Assembly (NCBI RefSeq): GCF_014023275.1
Contig: NZ_CP054698.1
Span: 6,719,001-6,783,000 of the forward strand
Direction of reading: 5' to 3'
DNA from: Nostoc edaphicum CCNP1411
GTDB lineage: Bacteria; Cyanobacteriota; Cyanobacteriia; Cyanobacteriales; Nostocaceae
DNA length: 64,000 nt
Below the pieces are notes generated by a model that ran no database searches, was not told the DNA's origin, and saw only the letters and a program-made list of their open reading frames with translations. How positions within the stretch are numbered: position 1 is the stretch's first letter; every line of letters begins with the position of its first letter. Of the stretch, positions 42,226-51,010 are shown in pieces. Position numbers and translations under genes: made by a program.

Positions 42226-43056
42226 ATGGAAGCTTCCGAGCTATTAGAAACAATCACACTCCTGATTTACCAAGCTGAACAGGGAGAAATTGACCCTTGG
42301 GATGTCCAAGTGATTGAGGTGATTGACCGTTACTTAGAACTTATGGCACCGGAGTCAATAGGAAGAGGCTATGAAGCGGACTTGTCTCAATCTGGACAAG
42401 CATTTTTGTCAGCATCAATGCTGGTATTATTCAAAGCCAATACCTTGATGCAATTGTCAACAGTAGGAGATGTCCAAGATGGTATAGAAGATGATGCCCT
42501 ATTGGAAGGTGAAGATGGTTTATCACATCAGGGTCATCGTCTACCATTAGAACGGCAATTGCGTCGTCGTCCATCGGCAATGCCGCCACCAAAGCGCCGG
42601 GTGACTCTGCAAGAGCTAATCAAGCAATTGCAGATTATGGCGAACCAGCTAAAACTAGTAGAAAAAGTCCCTAAACCGATCCGTCCCAGACGGCAGCCTA
42701 GCGTCCAAAGTATGCGGGAGGCTCTGGAGTTAGCTCACCAGGAAAATCTGACAGAAGTAGCTGGGGAACTGGAGCAGGTGTTGAACTTATCAGCAAGAGA
42801 GCTTAATGCAGAACAAAATTGGTTGAATTTAGAACAACTTGTAGATTTGTGGACTAAAACAAAGCTTCTCAAGCAAAATGGGTCTGGACATGAGACTAAA
42901 CACAGTAATTTAGTTAGCGTTTTTTGGGCGCTACTATTACTTTCGGCTCAATCCAAAGTAGAGCTATTTCAAGAGGAGTTTTACCATGAGATTAAAGTTC
43001 GTCTACTTACAGATTCAGCTAAGACCTGTAAACCTTTTGAGCAATCTATGAACTAA
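42226..43056 (+). CDS. scpA: Segregation and condensation protein A
   Basis: A 276-residue kleisin. The N-terminal segment LLIYQAEQGEIDPWDVQVIEVIDRYLEL and the following QAFLSASMLVLFKANTLM are characteristic of ScpA; the C-terminal ~65 residues form the winged-helix end (WLNLEQLVDLWTK, then SVFWALLLLSAQSKVELFQEE). ScpA joins Smc heads with ScpB for chromosome compaction. It is not next to scpB or smc, which is common in cyanobacteria. The ATG at 42226 is preferred over the preceding TTG. Confidence 0.9.
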   Translation: MEASELLETITLLIYQAEQGEIDPWDVQVIEVIDRYLELMAPESIGRGYEADLSQSGQAFLSASMLVLFKANTLMQLSTVGDVQDGIEDDALLEGEDGLSHQGHRLPLERQLRRRPSAMPPPKRRVTLQELIKQLQIMANQLKLVEKVPKPIRPRRQPSVQSMREALELAHQENLTEVAGELEQVLNLSARELNAEQNWLNLEQLVDLWTKTKLLKQNGSGHETKHSNLVSVFWALLLLSAQSKVELFQEEFYHEIKVRLLTDSAKTCKPFEQSMN

Positions 43057-43287
43057 GAAAATCAAAAGTCGCCCTACAGATAATTTACGGATTTTTGATT
43101 CAGTTCCAAAATCCGAGTAAATTGAAAAGATAAGCGATCGCTTGTCATCTAAGTATACCGATGGTTGTAATAACCACTAAATTCCTGTTATTCCTATTTT
43201 GAAGGATAACTTACAGCAGAAATAAAAACTGATGATTAAGTATCACTCGATGAAAGTAAACTGGCTTGTGGTTGAGGAATAAATTTT

Positions 43288-44457
43288 ATGAAAGCGATGA
43301 TTCTCGCGGCTGGTAAGGGTACTCGCGTGCGTCCGATTACCTATACAATTCCCAAACCGATGATTCCCATCCTGCAAAAGCCAGTGATGGAGTTCTTGCT
43401 GGAACTATTACGCCAACATGGATTTGACCAGATTATGGTCAACGTTAGTCATTTGGCTGAGGAAATAGAAAACTATTTCCGTGACGGCCAGCGGTTTGGG
43501 GTACAGATTGCCTATTCCTTTGAAGGGAAAATTGATGACGACGGTAAACTGGAGGGGGAAGCAATTGGTTCAGCGGGAGGAATGCGCCGCATTCAAGACT
43601 TCTCACCGTTTTTTGATGATACCTTTGTGGTTTTGTGCGGTGATGCCTTAATTGACCTGGATTTAACAGCGGCGGTTAAATGGCATAAAGAGAAAGGAGC
43701 GATCGCTACTATTATCACGAAATCTGTTCCCAAGGAAGAAGTTTCTAGCTACGGTGTGGTTGTGACTGACGAAGATGGTCGTGTCAAAGCTTTCCAAGAA
43801 AAACCTTCAACTGAAGAAGCTCTCAGCACTAACATCAACACAGGTATTTACATCTTTGAGCCAGAGGTTTTTAACTATATTCCCTCTGATGTGGAATATG
43901 ACATTGGTAGCCAATTGTTTCCCAAATTGGTAGAAATCAAAGCCCCGTTTTATGCCATTCCTATGGACTTTGAATGGGTAGATATTGGTAAAGTCCCAGA
44001 CTATTGGCGGGCGATTCGTGGTGTACTGTTGGGTGAAATCAAAAATGTGCAAATTCCTGGTCATGAAGTCGCCCCTGGCATCTACACTGGCTTAAATGTC
44101 GCTGTAAATTGGGACAAAGTGGATATTACAGGCCCAGTTTATATTGGCGGTATGACGAGAATAGAAGACGGAGCTAAAATTGTTGGGCCAGCGATGATTG
44201 GCCCCAATTGTTGGATTTGTAGTGGCGCAACAGTAGAAAACAGCGTGATTTTTGAATGGTCGCGCCTGGGCCCCGGAGTTCGGTTAGTCGATAAGCTGGT
44301 ATTTGGACGTTATTGCGTAGATAAAACTGGTGCTGCAATCGATGTTCAAGCCGCTGCTTTAGACTGGCTAATTACCGATGCTCGTCAGACACCACCATCT
44401 CATACCCCTGTTGAACGACAAGCGATAGAGGAATTGTTGGGGACGAACGTAAATTAG
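43288..44457 (+). CDS. Sugar-phosphate nucleotidyltransferase (GCD1/RfbA type) with left-handed beta-helix
   Basis: A 389-residue protein. The N-terminal ~235 residues are a nucleotidyltransferase fold: AMILAAGKGTRVRPITYTIPKPMIP (nucleotide binding), VVLCGDALIDLDL (metal-binding aspartate), NTGIYIFEPEVF and FEWVDIGKVPDYWRA. The C-terminal half has hexapeptide-type repeats (GPVYIGGMTRIEDGAKIVGPAMIG, split around residue 290) of a left-handed beta-helix. Related enzymes make GDP-mannose or NDP-glucose for polysaccharides; in longer cyanobacterial relatives a phosphomannomutase domain follows, absent here. The exact sugar is unknown. Confidence 0.88.
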   Translation: MKAMILAAGKGTRVRPITYTIPKPMIPILQKPVMEFLLELLRQHGFDQIMVNVSHLAEEIENYFRDGQRFGVQIAYSFEGKIDDDGKLEGEAIGSAGGMRRIQDFSPFFDDTFVVLCGDALIDLDLTAAVKWHKEKGAIATIITKSVPKEEVSSYGVVVTDEDGRVKAFQEKPSTEEALSTNINTGIYIFEPEVFNYIPSDVEYDIGSQLFPKLVEIKAPFYAIPMDFEWVDIGKVPDYWRAIRGVLLGEIKNVQIPGHEVAPGIYTGLNVAVNWDKVDITGPVYIGGMTRIEDGAKIVGPAMIGPNCWICSGATVENSVIFEWSRLGPGVRLVDKLVFGRYCVDKTGAAIDVQAAALDWLITDARQTPPSHTPVERQAIEELLGTNVN

Positions 44458-44545
44458 GGAATGGGGAATAGGGAATAGGGATACAAGGGGGACAAGTTAA
44501 ATAATCAATGCCCAATGCCCAATTCCCCATTCCCAATCCCCAATC
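44458..44545. repeat. GGGAATA / AATGCCC short tandem tracts
   Basis: GGGAATG and GGGAATA units (44458-44483) face AATGCCC and CCCCAAT units (44505-44545), roughly inverted relative to each other, between convergent genes. Confidence 0.75.
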
Positions 44546-46561
44546 CTAACTATTTAAGTAGGTATATCTTCTGAGACTCTGCTCGTAGGTTTGCAGTAGT
44601 CGCTGAGATTCCGCTAGGGTGATGCGTTTTTCTTCTAATGCTTTCTCACAACGCTGGCGAATGTTTTCCACCATATCTTCGGAGTCATACTGGACGTAGC
44701 TGACCACTTCACTCATGGTGTCACCTTTGACTATGTGTTCAATCTGGTAGCCTTTGGGCGTCAATTGGATGTGAACGGCGTTGGTGTCGCCAAATAGGTT
44801 GTGCAAATTGCCCATGATTTCTTGGTAAGCTCCATTCAAGAACATCCCCAAATAATAGGGTTCTCCGGGCTTGTGGGTGTGCAATTCTAAAACCGATTTG
44901 ACATCGCGCAGGTCAATAAAACGGTCGATTTTACCATCACTGTCGCAGGTTAAGTCTGCTAGAATTCCTCGCCGCGTTGGTTCTTCATCTAAGCGGTGGA
45001 TTGGCATGATCGGGAATAGCTGATCGATCGCCCAGCAATCTGGTGCCGATTGAAACACTGACATATTAACGTAGTAGATGGAAGCCATGATTTTCTCTAG
45101 GTCTTCCAGTTCATCGGGTACGTATTCTTGCTGTCTAGTGATGTTAAGAATTTTTTGGCAACACGCCCAGTAGAGGCGTTCGGCTTTGGCTCTTTCTCTG
45201 AGGCGTAAAATTCCTAAGTTGAAGCGGCTGATGGCTTCTTCTTTGAATTGTGCCGCATCGTGGTACAACTCTTGGTAATTCTCTTGGTTGATGGATTGGT
45301 AGCTTTCCCAAAGATAATTAATAATTGGAGACTCTCCCTCTTGTGGAGGTTCTGGTGAGTCGAGTGGGACATCGCTGGTACTAAGAACATCAAAAATCAG
45401 CACCGACTGATGGGAAGCGATCGCTCGTCCACTTTCACTAATCAGTGTTGGTACGGGAATCTGCCGCTCTGCACAGGTATCTTTTAACTCTGCCACGATG
45501 TCGTTGGCATAGTTCTGCATGTTGTAATTTTTCGATGCATAGAAGTTGGTTTGGGAGCCATCATAATCTACGCCCAAGCCACCACCGACATCAAGATATT
45601 TCATGTCTGCCCCCAGCATTGCCAATTCCACATAAATGCGGCTGGCTTCTTGGATAGCATCTTTAATCACATTAATGGCAGAGATTTGTGACCCGATATG
45701 GAAGTGCATCAACTGCAAAGAATCGAGCAGGTTAGCTTCCCGTAACTTGTCAACAGCCTCAATGACTTCAGGCATTGTCAAACCAAATTTAGCGCGATCG
45801 CCGCTTGAAGCTCCCCAACGTCCCATACCTTGGGTACTGAGTTTAGCACGAACACCTAATATCGGTTTAATACCTAACTGGCGATTGGCATCAATTACCA
45901 AATCAACTTCTTCAATTTGTTCTAAGACGATAATTGGTGTTTGCCCTAGTCTTTGGGCTAACATTGCCGTTTCGATGTATTCTCGGTCTTTGTAGCCGTT
46001 GCAAACTAACAATGCTCCTGGTGTATCCAATACAGCCAAGGCAATCATTAATTCTGGCTTGGAACCGGCTTCTAATCCAAATTGATGTGGTTTGCCAAAT
46101 TTCACCAAATCCTCAATCAAATGCCGCTCTTGGTTGCATTTGACGGGAAACACGCCACGGTAGACGCCAGGGTAATTGTAGCGAGCGATCGCTTTATTAA
46201 AACAAGCGTTCAACCGCTCAATCCGGTCTTCCAAAATATCAGAAAAGCGAATCAACATGGGAAGTCCCAAGTTGCGCTGTTTCATGGAGTTGACCAATTC
46301 AAACAAGTCAAGAGAACCCCCGCGATCGCCCTTGGGTGACACGGTAACGTGACCGGCAGCGCTAATGGAAAAATAAGGTTGTCCCCATCCTTCAATACGG
46401 TACAAGGCTTCGCTATCCTCAATTTTCCAGGAGCGAGGTAAATCTCCTGTGGTAGGACTCGGTGGTAACAGTTTTTTGTGCTTATGATTTTTCACTTCTT
46501 TTTGTCCATTGGACGGTACTTGTACCACCTCGTCAGATGTAGCAGTTGACTCAACACCCAT
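44546..46561 (-). CDS. speA: Biosynthetic arginine decarboxylase
   Basis: A 671-residue PLP enzyme of the alanine-racemase-fold decarboxylase class. The PLP lysine lies in YRGVFPVKCNQERHLIEDL near residue 140; later motifs are FGLEAGSKPELMIALA, QLMHFHIGSQIS, YLDVGGGLGVDYDGS, ISESGRAIASHQSVL, and SAPDCWAIDQLFPIMPIHRL toward the C-terminus. It converts arginine to agmatine, the first step of polyamine synthesis. The length is normal. The ~50 N-terminal residues are variable, as in other cyanobacterial SpeA proteins. Confidence 0.96.
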   Translation of the reverse strand: MGVESTATSDEVVQVPSNGQKEVKNHKHKKLLPPSPTTGDLPRSWKIEDSEALYRIEGWGQPYFSISAAGHVTVSPKGDRGGSLDLFELVNSMKQRNLGLPMLIRFSDILEDRIERLNACFNKAIARYNYPGVYRGVFPVKCNQERHLIEDLVKFGKPHQFGLEAGSKPELMIALAVLDTPGALLVCNGYKDREYIETAMLAQRLGQTPIIVLEQIEEVDLVIDANRQLGIKPILGVRAKLSTQGMGRWGASSGDRAKFGLTMPEVIEAVDKLREANLLDSLQLMHFHIGSQISAINVIKDAIQEASRIYVELAMLGADMKYLDVGGGLGVDYDGSQTNFYASKNYNMQNYANDIVAELKDTCAERQIPVPTLISESGRAIASHQSVLIFDVLSTSDVPLDSPEPPQEGESPIINYLWESYQSINQENYQELYHDAAQFKEEAISRFNLGILRLRERAKAERLYWACCQKILNITRQQEYVPDELEDLEKIMASIYYVNMSVFQSAPDCWAIDQLFPIMPIHRLDEEPTRRGILADLTCDSDGKIDRFIDLRDVKSVLELHTHKPGEPYYLGMFLNGAYQEIMGNLHNLFGDTNAVHIQLTPKGYQIEHIVKGDTMSEVVSYVQYDSEDMVENIRQRCEKALEEKRITLAESQRLLQTYEQSLRRYTYLNS

Positions 46562-46668
46562 TTCTTCCTAACCTCTGTTTTTCACCCACGAGTTAACAAT
46601 TTAACGCATTCATCTGGGAACGTATATGCACCCAAGGATAATTTCTGAGATAAACTCTGATTGGTCAA

Positions 46669-46722
46669 GAGTCATTGGTCAAGAGTCATTGGTCATTGGT
46701 CATTAGTCATTAGTGCAAAACC
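46669..46722. repeat. TCATTGG tandem heptamer array
   Basis: Repeated TCATTGG/TCAAGAG units occur between the divergent speA and ndk genes, followed by GGACAAAGG units to 46752. Confidence 0.85.
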
Positions 46723-46792
46723 TTTGGACAAAGGACAAAGGGCAAAGGACAATTGACTAGATAAAAACTTTATTAAGCTTTGGGAGATAGCA

Positions 46793-47242
46793 ATGGAGCG
46801 CACATTTTTAGCAATTAAGCCTGATGGAGTCCAGCGGGGATTAGTAGGTGAAATTATCCGTCGCTTTGAAACCAAAGGTTTTACTCTAGTTGGTTTAAAG
46901 TTACTGAATGTCAGTCGGGAGTTGGCTGAACAACACTATGGTGTTCATCGGGAACGTCCCTTTTTTGGTGGTCTAGTGGAATTTATCACTTCTAGCCCAG
47001 TAGTAGCGATGGTATGGGAAGGTGATGGCGTGATTGCATCTGCCAGAAAAATTATTGGTGCGACAAATCCATTAACAGCAGAGCCGGGAACGATTCGCGG
47101 CGATTTTGGCCTGAATATTGGTCGCAACTTAATCCACGGTTCTGATGCTCCAGAAACCGCGCAACAAGAAGTGGCCTTATGGTTTAAGGATGAAGAATTA
47201 GTCAGTTGGCAACCACACTTAACGCCTTGGTTGCACGAGTAA
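46793..47242 (+). CDS. ndk: Nucleoside diphosphate kinase
   Basis: A 149-residue kinase with [20 protein letters not shown] at the start and the active-site histidine in [20 protein letters not shown] (near residue 116). It transfers the gamma-phosphate from ATP to other nucleoside diphosphates through a phosphohistidine. TTTGGGAGATAGCAATG gives a GGGAG ribosome-binding site ahead of the ATG. Complete length. Confidence 0.97.
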   Translation: MERTFLAIKPDGVQRGLVGEIIRRFETKGFTLVGLKLLNVSRELAEQHYGVHRERPFFGGLVEFITSSPVVAMVWEGDGVIASARKIIGATNPLTAEPGTIRGDFGLNIGRNLIHGSDAPETAQQEVALWFKDEELVSWQPHLTPWLHE

Positions 47243-47245
47243 GAC

Positions 47246-47353
47246 ATTAGGGAGTGGGGAATGGGGCATTGGGAATTGGGAATTGAAAAGAGGCAGAGGG
47301 GAAAATTAATCTCCCTGCTCCCTGCTTCCTGCCCCCTGCTCCCTGCCCCCCGC
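47246..47353. repeat. GGGAATTG and CTCCCTG tandem tracts
   Basis: GGGCATT/GGGAATT units (47258-47287) and CCCTGCTCCCTGC units (47312-47353) lie between the convergent ndk and terC genes. Confidence 0.8.
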
Positions 47354-47358
47354 TCTTT

Positions 47359-48081
47359 TTATTTAGATGCTTCGCTCTTTTCCGGTTCTACTTGGGGTAA
47401 TTCAGTGCCAACACGCTTGGAAAATCCCCAGCCTAAAATCAGGAAGATGGCAGCAATCATGATCCATTCTGGTGGAACTAAACTATCGTTCACTACTTTC
47501 AACAACAGGCGCAAACCCACGAACGCTACAGTTATATAGCCTGCGTCTTCTAGGTTTACATATTCGTCTAGCCAACGGATAAACAATCCTGCCATGAATC
47601 GCAGTGTGATAATACCAATTGTTGCACCCGTTAGCACCAGCCATTTTTCTTGAGAAACTGCGATCGCAGTTGTCACGCTATCCAAAGAAAATGCCAAATC
47701 TGTAAATGCAATCACGGGTATTGCTTGCAACAACGAATTAAAGCGCGGCCCGTGATGGTGATCGTCCTTTGATTCTTCCGAGGTAAAGTGTTGAAATACC
47801 AACCACAGCAGATAAGCAGCGCCCAATAATTCAAATTGCCAGAATTGTTGTACCCAAGTGGCAGTGAGAATCAGGGTGATTCGCAGTACATAAGCAACGA
47901 CTAAACCAAAGTTTAAAGCTCTACGCTCAAGTTCTTTGTCTTCCAGCCCGCGAGCGATCGCAGCCAGAGCGATCGCATTGTCGGCAGATAACAGCGCCTC
48001 TAAAAGCACCAGGATCACCAGAACTATAAGGGCTTCAAGGCTGAAATGAAAGTCGAGGTAATCAAAAATTCGGTCTAGCAT
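47359..48081 (-). CDS. TerC-family integral membrane protein
   Basis: A 240-residue protein with about seven membrane helices. It has the two TerC metal-site motifs: LLEALLSADNAIALAAIARG near residue 28 and VIAFTDLAFSLDSVTTAIAVS near residue 127, each with paired acidic residues in a membrane helix. A histidine-rich loop (DDHHHG) precedes the second. Family members export manganese or help secreted-metalloenzyme metallation; in chloroplasts a TerC protein helps thylakoid insertion. The role here is not known. Confidence 0.92.
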   Translation of the reverse strand: MLDRIFDYLDFHFSLEALIVLVILVLLEALLSADNAIALAAIARGLEDKELERRALNFGLVVAYVLRITLILTATWVQQFWQFELLGAAYLLWLVFQHFTSEESKDDHHHGPRFNSLLQAIPVIAFTDLAFSLDSVTTAIAVSQEKWLVLTGATIGIITLRFMAGLFIRWLDEYVNLEDAGYITVAFVGLRLLLKVVNDSLVPPEWIMIAAIFLILGWGFSKRVGTELPQVEPEKSEASK

Positions 48082-48352
48082 TCCGGGTTTCTCAAGCAGA
48101 AAAAATTAAAATTTGACAGGAACAGAGATTTGTATGTTAAAAAGCGCAATAATTTGTCTCTCTAATTCAGCTTAACGTGCTTGTGGTGCATTTTGAAGAG
48201 GGTTGAATGTGTGCGATCGCAGTGCGAGTGGGGTAATTTGCGTATAAGTCAATACACCCAAAGTTTTAACATTTAGTGAATGCGATCGCAATGGACTGCT
48301 GTCAGTTCGCATCTAAAATTAGAAGATGAGAACAAAAATATGGTAGTAACTT

Positions 48353-48622
48353 ATGAATATTTCTTTAACAACCGAGCTTGAGCAGTTCATTCAAGGTCAA
48401 GTTGCAAGCGGGAAGTACACCTCAAATGAGGAAGTGATTCTTGCTGGTATTAGGCTGTTAGAAGAACGGGAACGTATTTACAAGGGTCGGTTTGAGGAAC
48501 TGCAAAGAGAAATTGCGATCGGGGTTGAGCAACTCGATCGCGGAGAACGACTCGACGGTAGAGAAGTAATCGAGCAACTACGTCAAAAGAACCAAGCTTT
48601 GAGAAGGACTCAGGGGCAATAA
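48353..48622 (+). CDS. ParD-type antitoxin (ribbon-helix-helix)
   Basis: An 89-residue protein starting NISLTTELEQFIQGQVASGKYTSNEEVILAGIRLLEERE, the ribbon-helix-helix pattern of ParD/CC2985 antitoxins, followed by a helical toxin-binding tail (FEELQREIAIGVEQLDRGE). The stop overlaps the toxin start by one base (TAATG), a classical antitoxin-toxin coupling. Confidence 0.93.
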   Translation: MNISLTTELEQFIQGQVASGKYTSNEEVILAGIRLLEERERIYKGRFEELQREIAIGVEQLDRGERLDGREVIEQLRQKNQALRRTQGQ

Positions 48623-48927
48623 TGAGTTTATATTTTCTATCGCCTCAAGCTACCCAAGACTTACAAGAAATTAACGATTACCTGTTTGCTGGAAATCCAG
48701 ATTCCGCAGATAGGTTGCTCACACTCATTAATCAAAAGTTGGATACTTTGGCACAGTTTCCCAGTATGGGACGCAGACGGGATGAACTTTTAACTGCGTT
48801 GCGAAGCTTTCCAGTTGATGATTATTTGATATTTTATCGCCCCATTACAGAGGGGATTGAAGTTGTGCGAATAGTGAGTGGCTATCGTGATTTAGAGACG
48901 CTGTTTTTAGATGATGATTCACGGTAA
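48622..48927 (+). CDS. ParE-type toxin
   Basis: A 101-residue RelE/ParE-fold protein: LSPQATQDLQEINDYLFAGNPDSADRLL, PSMGRRRDELLTALRSFPVDDYLIFYRP, and a final IEVVRIVSGYRDLETLF, all characteristic of ParE. It is likely a gyrase inhibitor neutralised by the preceding antitoxin. It converges with the Zorya-like operon, ending 7 bases from the ZorC-like stop, exactly where a zorD gene would be expected in a complete type I operon. Confidence 0.93.
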   Translation: MSLYFLSPQATQDLQEINDYLFAGNPDSADRLLTLINQKLDTLAQFPSMGRRRDELLTALRSFPVDDYLIFYRPITEGIEVVRIVSGYRDLETLFLDDDSR

Positions 48928-48933
48928 TAATTT

Positions 48934-50343
48934 TTAGTCTATTAGAAAACAAATCTTGTTACAGTAAGCTTTAGCTTCCCTTTCTAGACGTTCAATCTCT
49001 CTTTGCCACCGCTCAAGCCTGTTTTCTCGCTGTTGTAAATTATCTGCTGTAGGGTTTCCAGAAGGGTGGGTATCTGGATTAGGCAAAATTCCATTATTTG
49101 CAAGCCAGATGCGGGAAAATACCTGCCAAAGAAATTCATGATCGTGCTTATCACCACCCAGACAGCGAATCTGTTTGACTGAAAGTGTTGATTCACCGAA
49201 AAGGATTTGCTGATTTCTAGGATTTTTAGGAAACAGGCGCGTCTCACTACCTCTTCCACGAAAGAATTCGACTACAAACCACTCACCAAAATCGAATATA
49301 CAAACCTCTGTTGGGTCGCTACCATCATCTTCTAGTAAATCAACATCACCTTGGATTTGATATCCTATGGCAATTTGTGATGTCTTAGGTAACAAGATGC
49401 GAAACCTTTCAAAACGATTACTATAATCAGCCCAAAAGTCTCTGCGTCTACATAGCCGATTTGACTCAAAGTCTTGTAAATCCAGCTTGTTCAATATGAG
49501 ATTTACTAACTTTTGGAAATCACCATAATTGATACCTCCAATCCACTCTCTAAGTCTTTGCCTTGCTGGATCTGAAAGTTTATACCAATTTTCACCATTT
49601 CTATAGTTATCTCTCAACCAATCAATTAGTAAAGAATGATTGCTTGCTATATCATTGGAAACATTAGTTAGCAAATGATTAACAGCTTTTATTTGCTGAC
49701 TCTCTGACATTTCATCCAAACAACTTAACAACCATTTTACTTGCTGCTGATTTGGAGAGCGGATTGTAGTAAAATAGGGGCTTATATCTTCTATAAATCT
49801 GCTGAATAATGGAATCCAAATAGGTAAATGTTCTTTGATTATGTTTAGTAATTCAGTTCGATTAATACGCTGTTCACAAGCAATTTTTGCTAATTCTCTA
49901 CCTGCTTGTTTATTGCAAAGCGCCCCGATAATTTGAACTGGTAGCAGGTGACTAACTAAGTTAGAATTAGCAAAGATATCAAAAGATTCAGCTAGAGACT
50001 TTGCTAACACCTGTTTTTGATGACCACTATAATAAAGAGCTAAACGCCACAATAGCTGATGTTGCAACCATGAGTTATAAATTGCTACTTTCCAGATAGC
50101 TGCTGATGTTTTCCCGGATCTGTCAATATTTTGCTGATCCCACTGTGCTTTAGCATGAATGCAGTAAACCCAGTCCAACTTACTTACTTTATCAGCTTTA
50201 CCCTGTTCAATAGTTTCCAATATTTTATCAACACTTGGTATTGATATTGTTGCATCTGGTAAGTTACTTGCAAGCTGAATAAGTTGATTAGGACTACACT
50301 TGAGAGTTTCAGGTAGGGAAGGAATAGAAAACTGATAATTCAA
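48934..50343 (-). CDS. zorC: ZorC-like EH-signature-domain protein
   Basis: A 469-residue protein with a largely helical N-terminal two thirds (HEAT-like or solenoid character) and a C-terminal domain like the EH-signature domain of ZorC: RFERFRILLPKTSQIAIGY, GEWFVVEFFRGRGSETRLF (the E), and LGGDKHDHEFLWQVFSRI (the H), ending in a basic helix. In type I Zorya, ZorC is a cytosolic DNA-binding component recruited after the ZorAB motor senses phage entry and works with the ZorD helicase-nuclease. It starts 13 bases after zorB on the same strand. No ZorD follows; the next gene is a convergent parE. It is somewhat shorter than typical ZorC. Confidence 0.75.
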   Translation of the reverse strand: MNYQFSIPSLPETLKCSPNQLIQLASNLPDATISIPSVDKILETIEQGKADKVSKLDWVYCIHAKAQWDQQNIDRSGKTSAAIWKVAIYNSWLQHQLLWRLALYYSGHQKQVLAKSLAESFDIFANSNLVSHLLPVQIIGALCNKQAGRELAKIACEQRINRTELLNIIKEHLPIWIPLFSRFIEDISPYFTTIRSPNQQQVKWLLSCLDEMSESQQIKAVNHLLTNVSNDIASNHSLLIDWLRDNYRNGENWYKLSDPARQRLREWIGGINYGDFQKLVNLILNKLDLQDFESNRLCRRRDFWADYSNRFERFRILLPKTSQIAIGYQIQGDVDLLEDDGSDPTEVCIFDFGEWFVVEFFRGRGSETRLFPKNPRNQQILFGESTLSVKQIRCLGGDKHDHEFLWQVFSRIWLANNGILPNPDTHPSGNPTADNLQQRENRLERWQREIERLEREAKAYCNKICFLID

Positions 50344-50356
50344 AGTTGTAGCTCCT

Positions 50357-51010
50357 TTAGAGAGAGGTTTTTACGATATCTTTTTTTAACTCATCACTGC
50401 GAAACTGAAATCGGAAAACTACCTTGCGATCGCCTGGATTATCAAGTTTCTTATCAGATTCAATTTCTCCCCGACCAGCAGCCAATATTTTCTGGCTTAA
50501 AGGTGCTTTGGTAGGGAAATTCATATCATAAAAAATGTAGTTGTACACTGATGATGATCGCAACAAGCTTAGTTGTAGATTAGTTTTATCGTCTCCATCT
50601 GAGCTAGTATGACCTTCTATAACTACGCGGCTAATTTCCTGCTCAAATTCTGATTTTGAGAAAATAACCCCACTGTAAACAGGAATAAAGCGGCGTAGGA
50701 AGGCTTTACCTTCTGGTTTAAGTTCTGTACTTCCCTTAGCAAAAAGAATTGATTCTTGGATACTGACATCCCCAGTTTCCGGGTTGACTTTGACATTTAT
50801 ATTGTTGCTTTTCATCTGTCCCACAACATTACCAATTACTACCCGTTTTGGTACATCCTTTTGTGCAAGCTGGAGTAGTGCAGTAATAAATAGCAAAGCA
50901 AAAAACATTAGTAAACCAGACATCAGATCGCCAATAGACAGATAGATACTAGAGTCATCATCCTCTATAGTCTCTGTATCAATTTCACTTCTGATAAAAT
51001 CATCCATCAT
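50357..51010 (-). CDS. zorB: ZorB-like MotB/OmpA-domain protein
   Basis: A 217-residue protein with the MotB plan: a short acidic N-terminus, one membrane helix beginning GDLMSGLLMFFALLFITALL with the likely ion-carrying aspartate at residue 28, and a C-terminal OmpA-type peptidoglycan-binding domain (FAKGSTELKPEGKAFLRR, VVIEGHTSSDGD, LSLLRSSSVYNYI). It should form the peptidoglycan-anchored dimer inside a ZorA pentamer. The ATG at 51010 (or 51007) overlaps the zorA stop, fitting translational coupling and stoichiometric production. Earlier ATGs would lie deep in zorA. Confidence 0.88.
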   Translation of the reverse strand: MMDDFIRSEIDTETIEDDDSSIYLSIGDLMSGLLMFFALLFITALLQLAQKDVPKRVVIGNVVGQMKSNNINVKVNPETGDVSIQESILFAKGSTELKPEGKAFLRRFIPVYSGVIFSKSEFEQEISRVVIEGHTSSDGDDKTNLQLSLLRSSSVYNYIFYDMNFPTKAPLSQKILAAGRGEIESDKKLDNPGDRKVVFRFQFRSDELKKDIVKTSL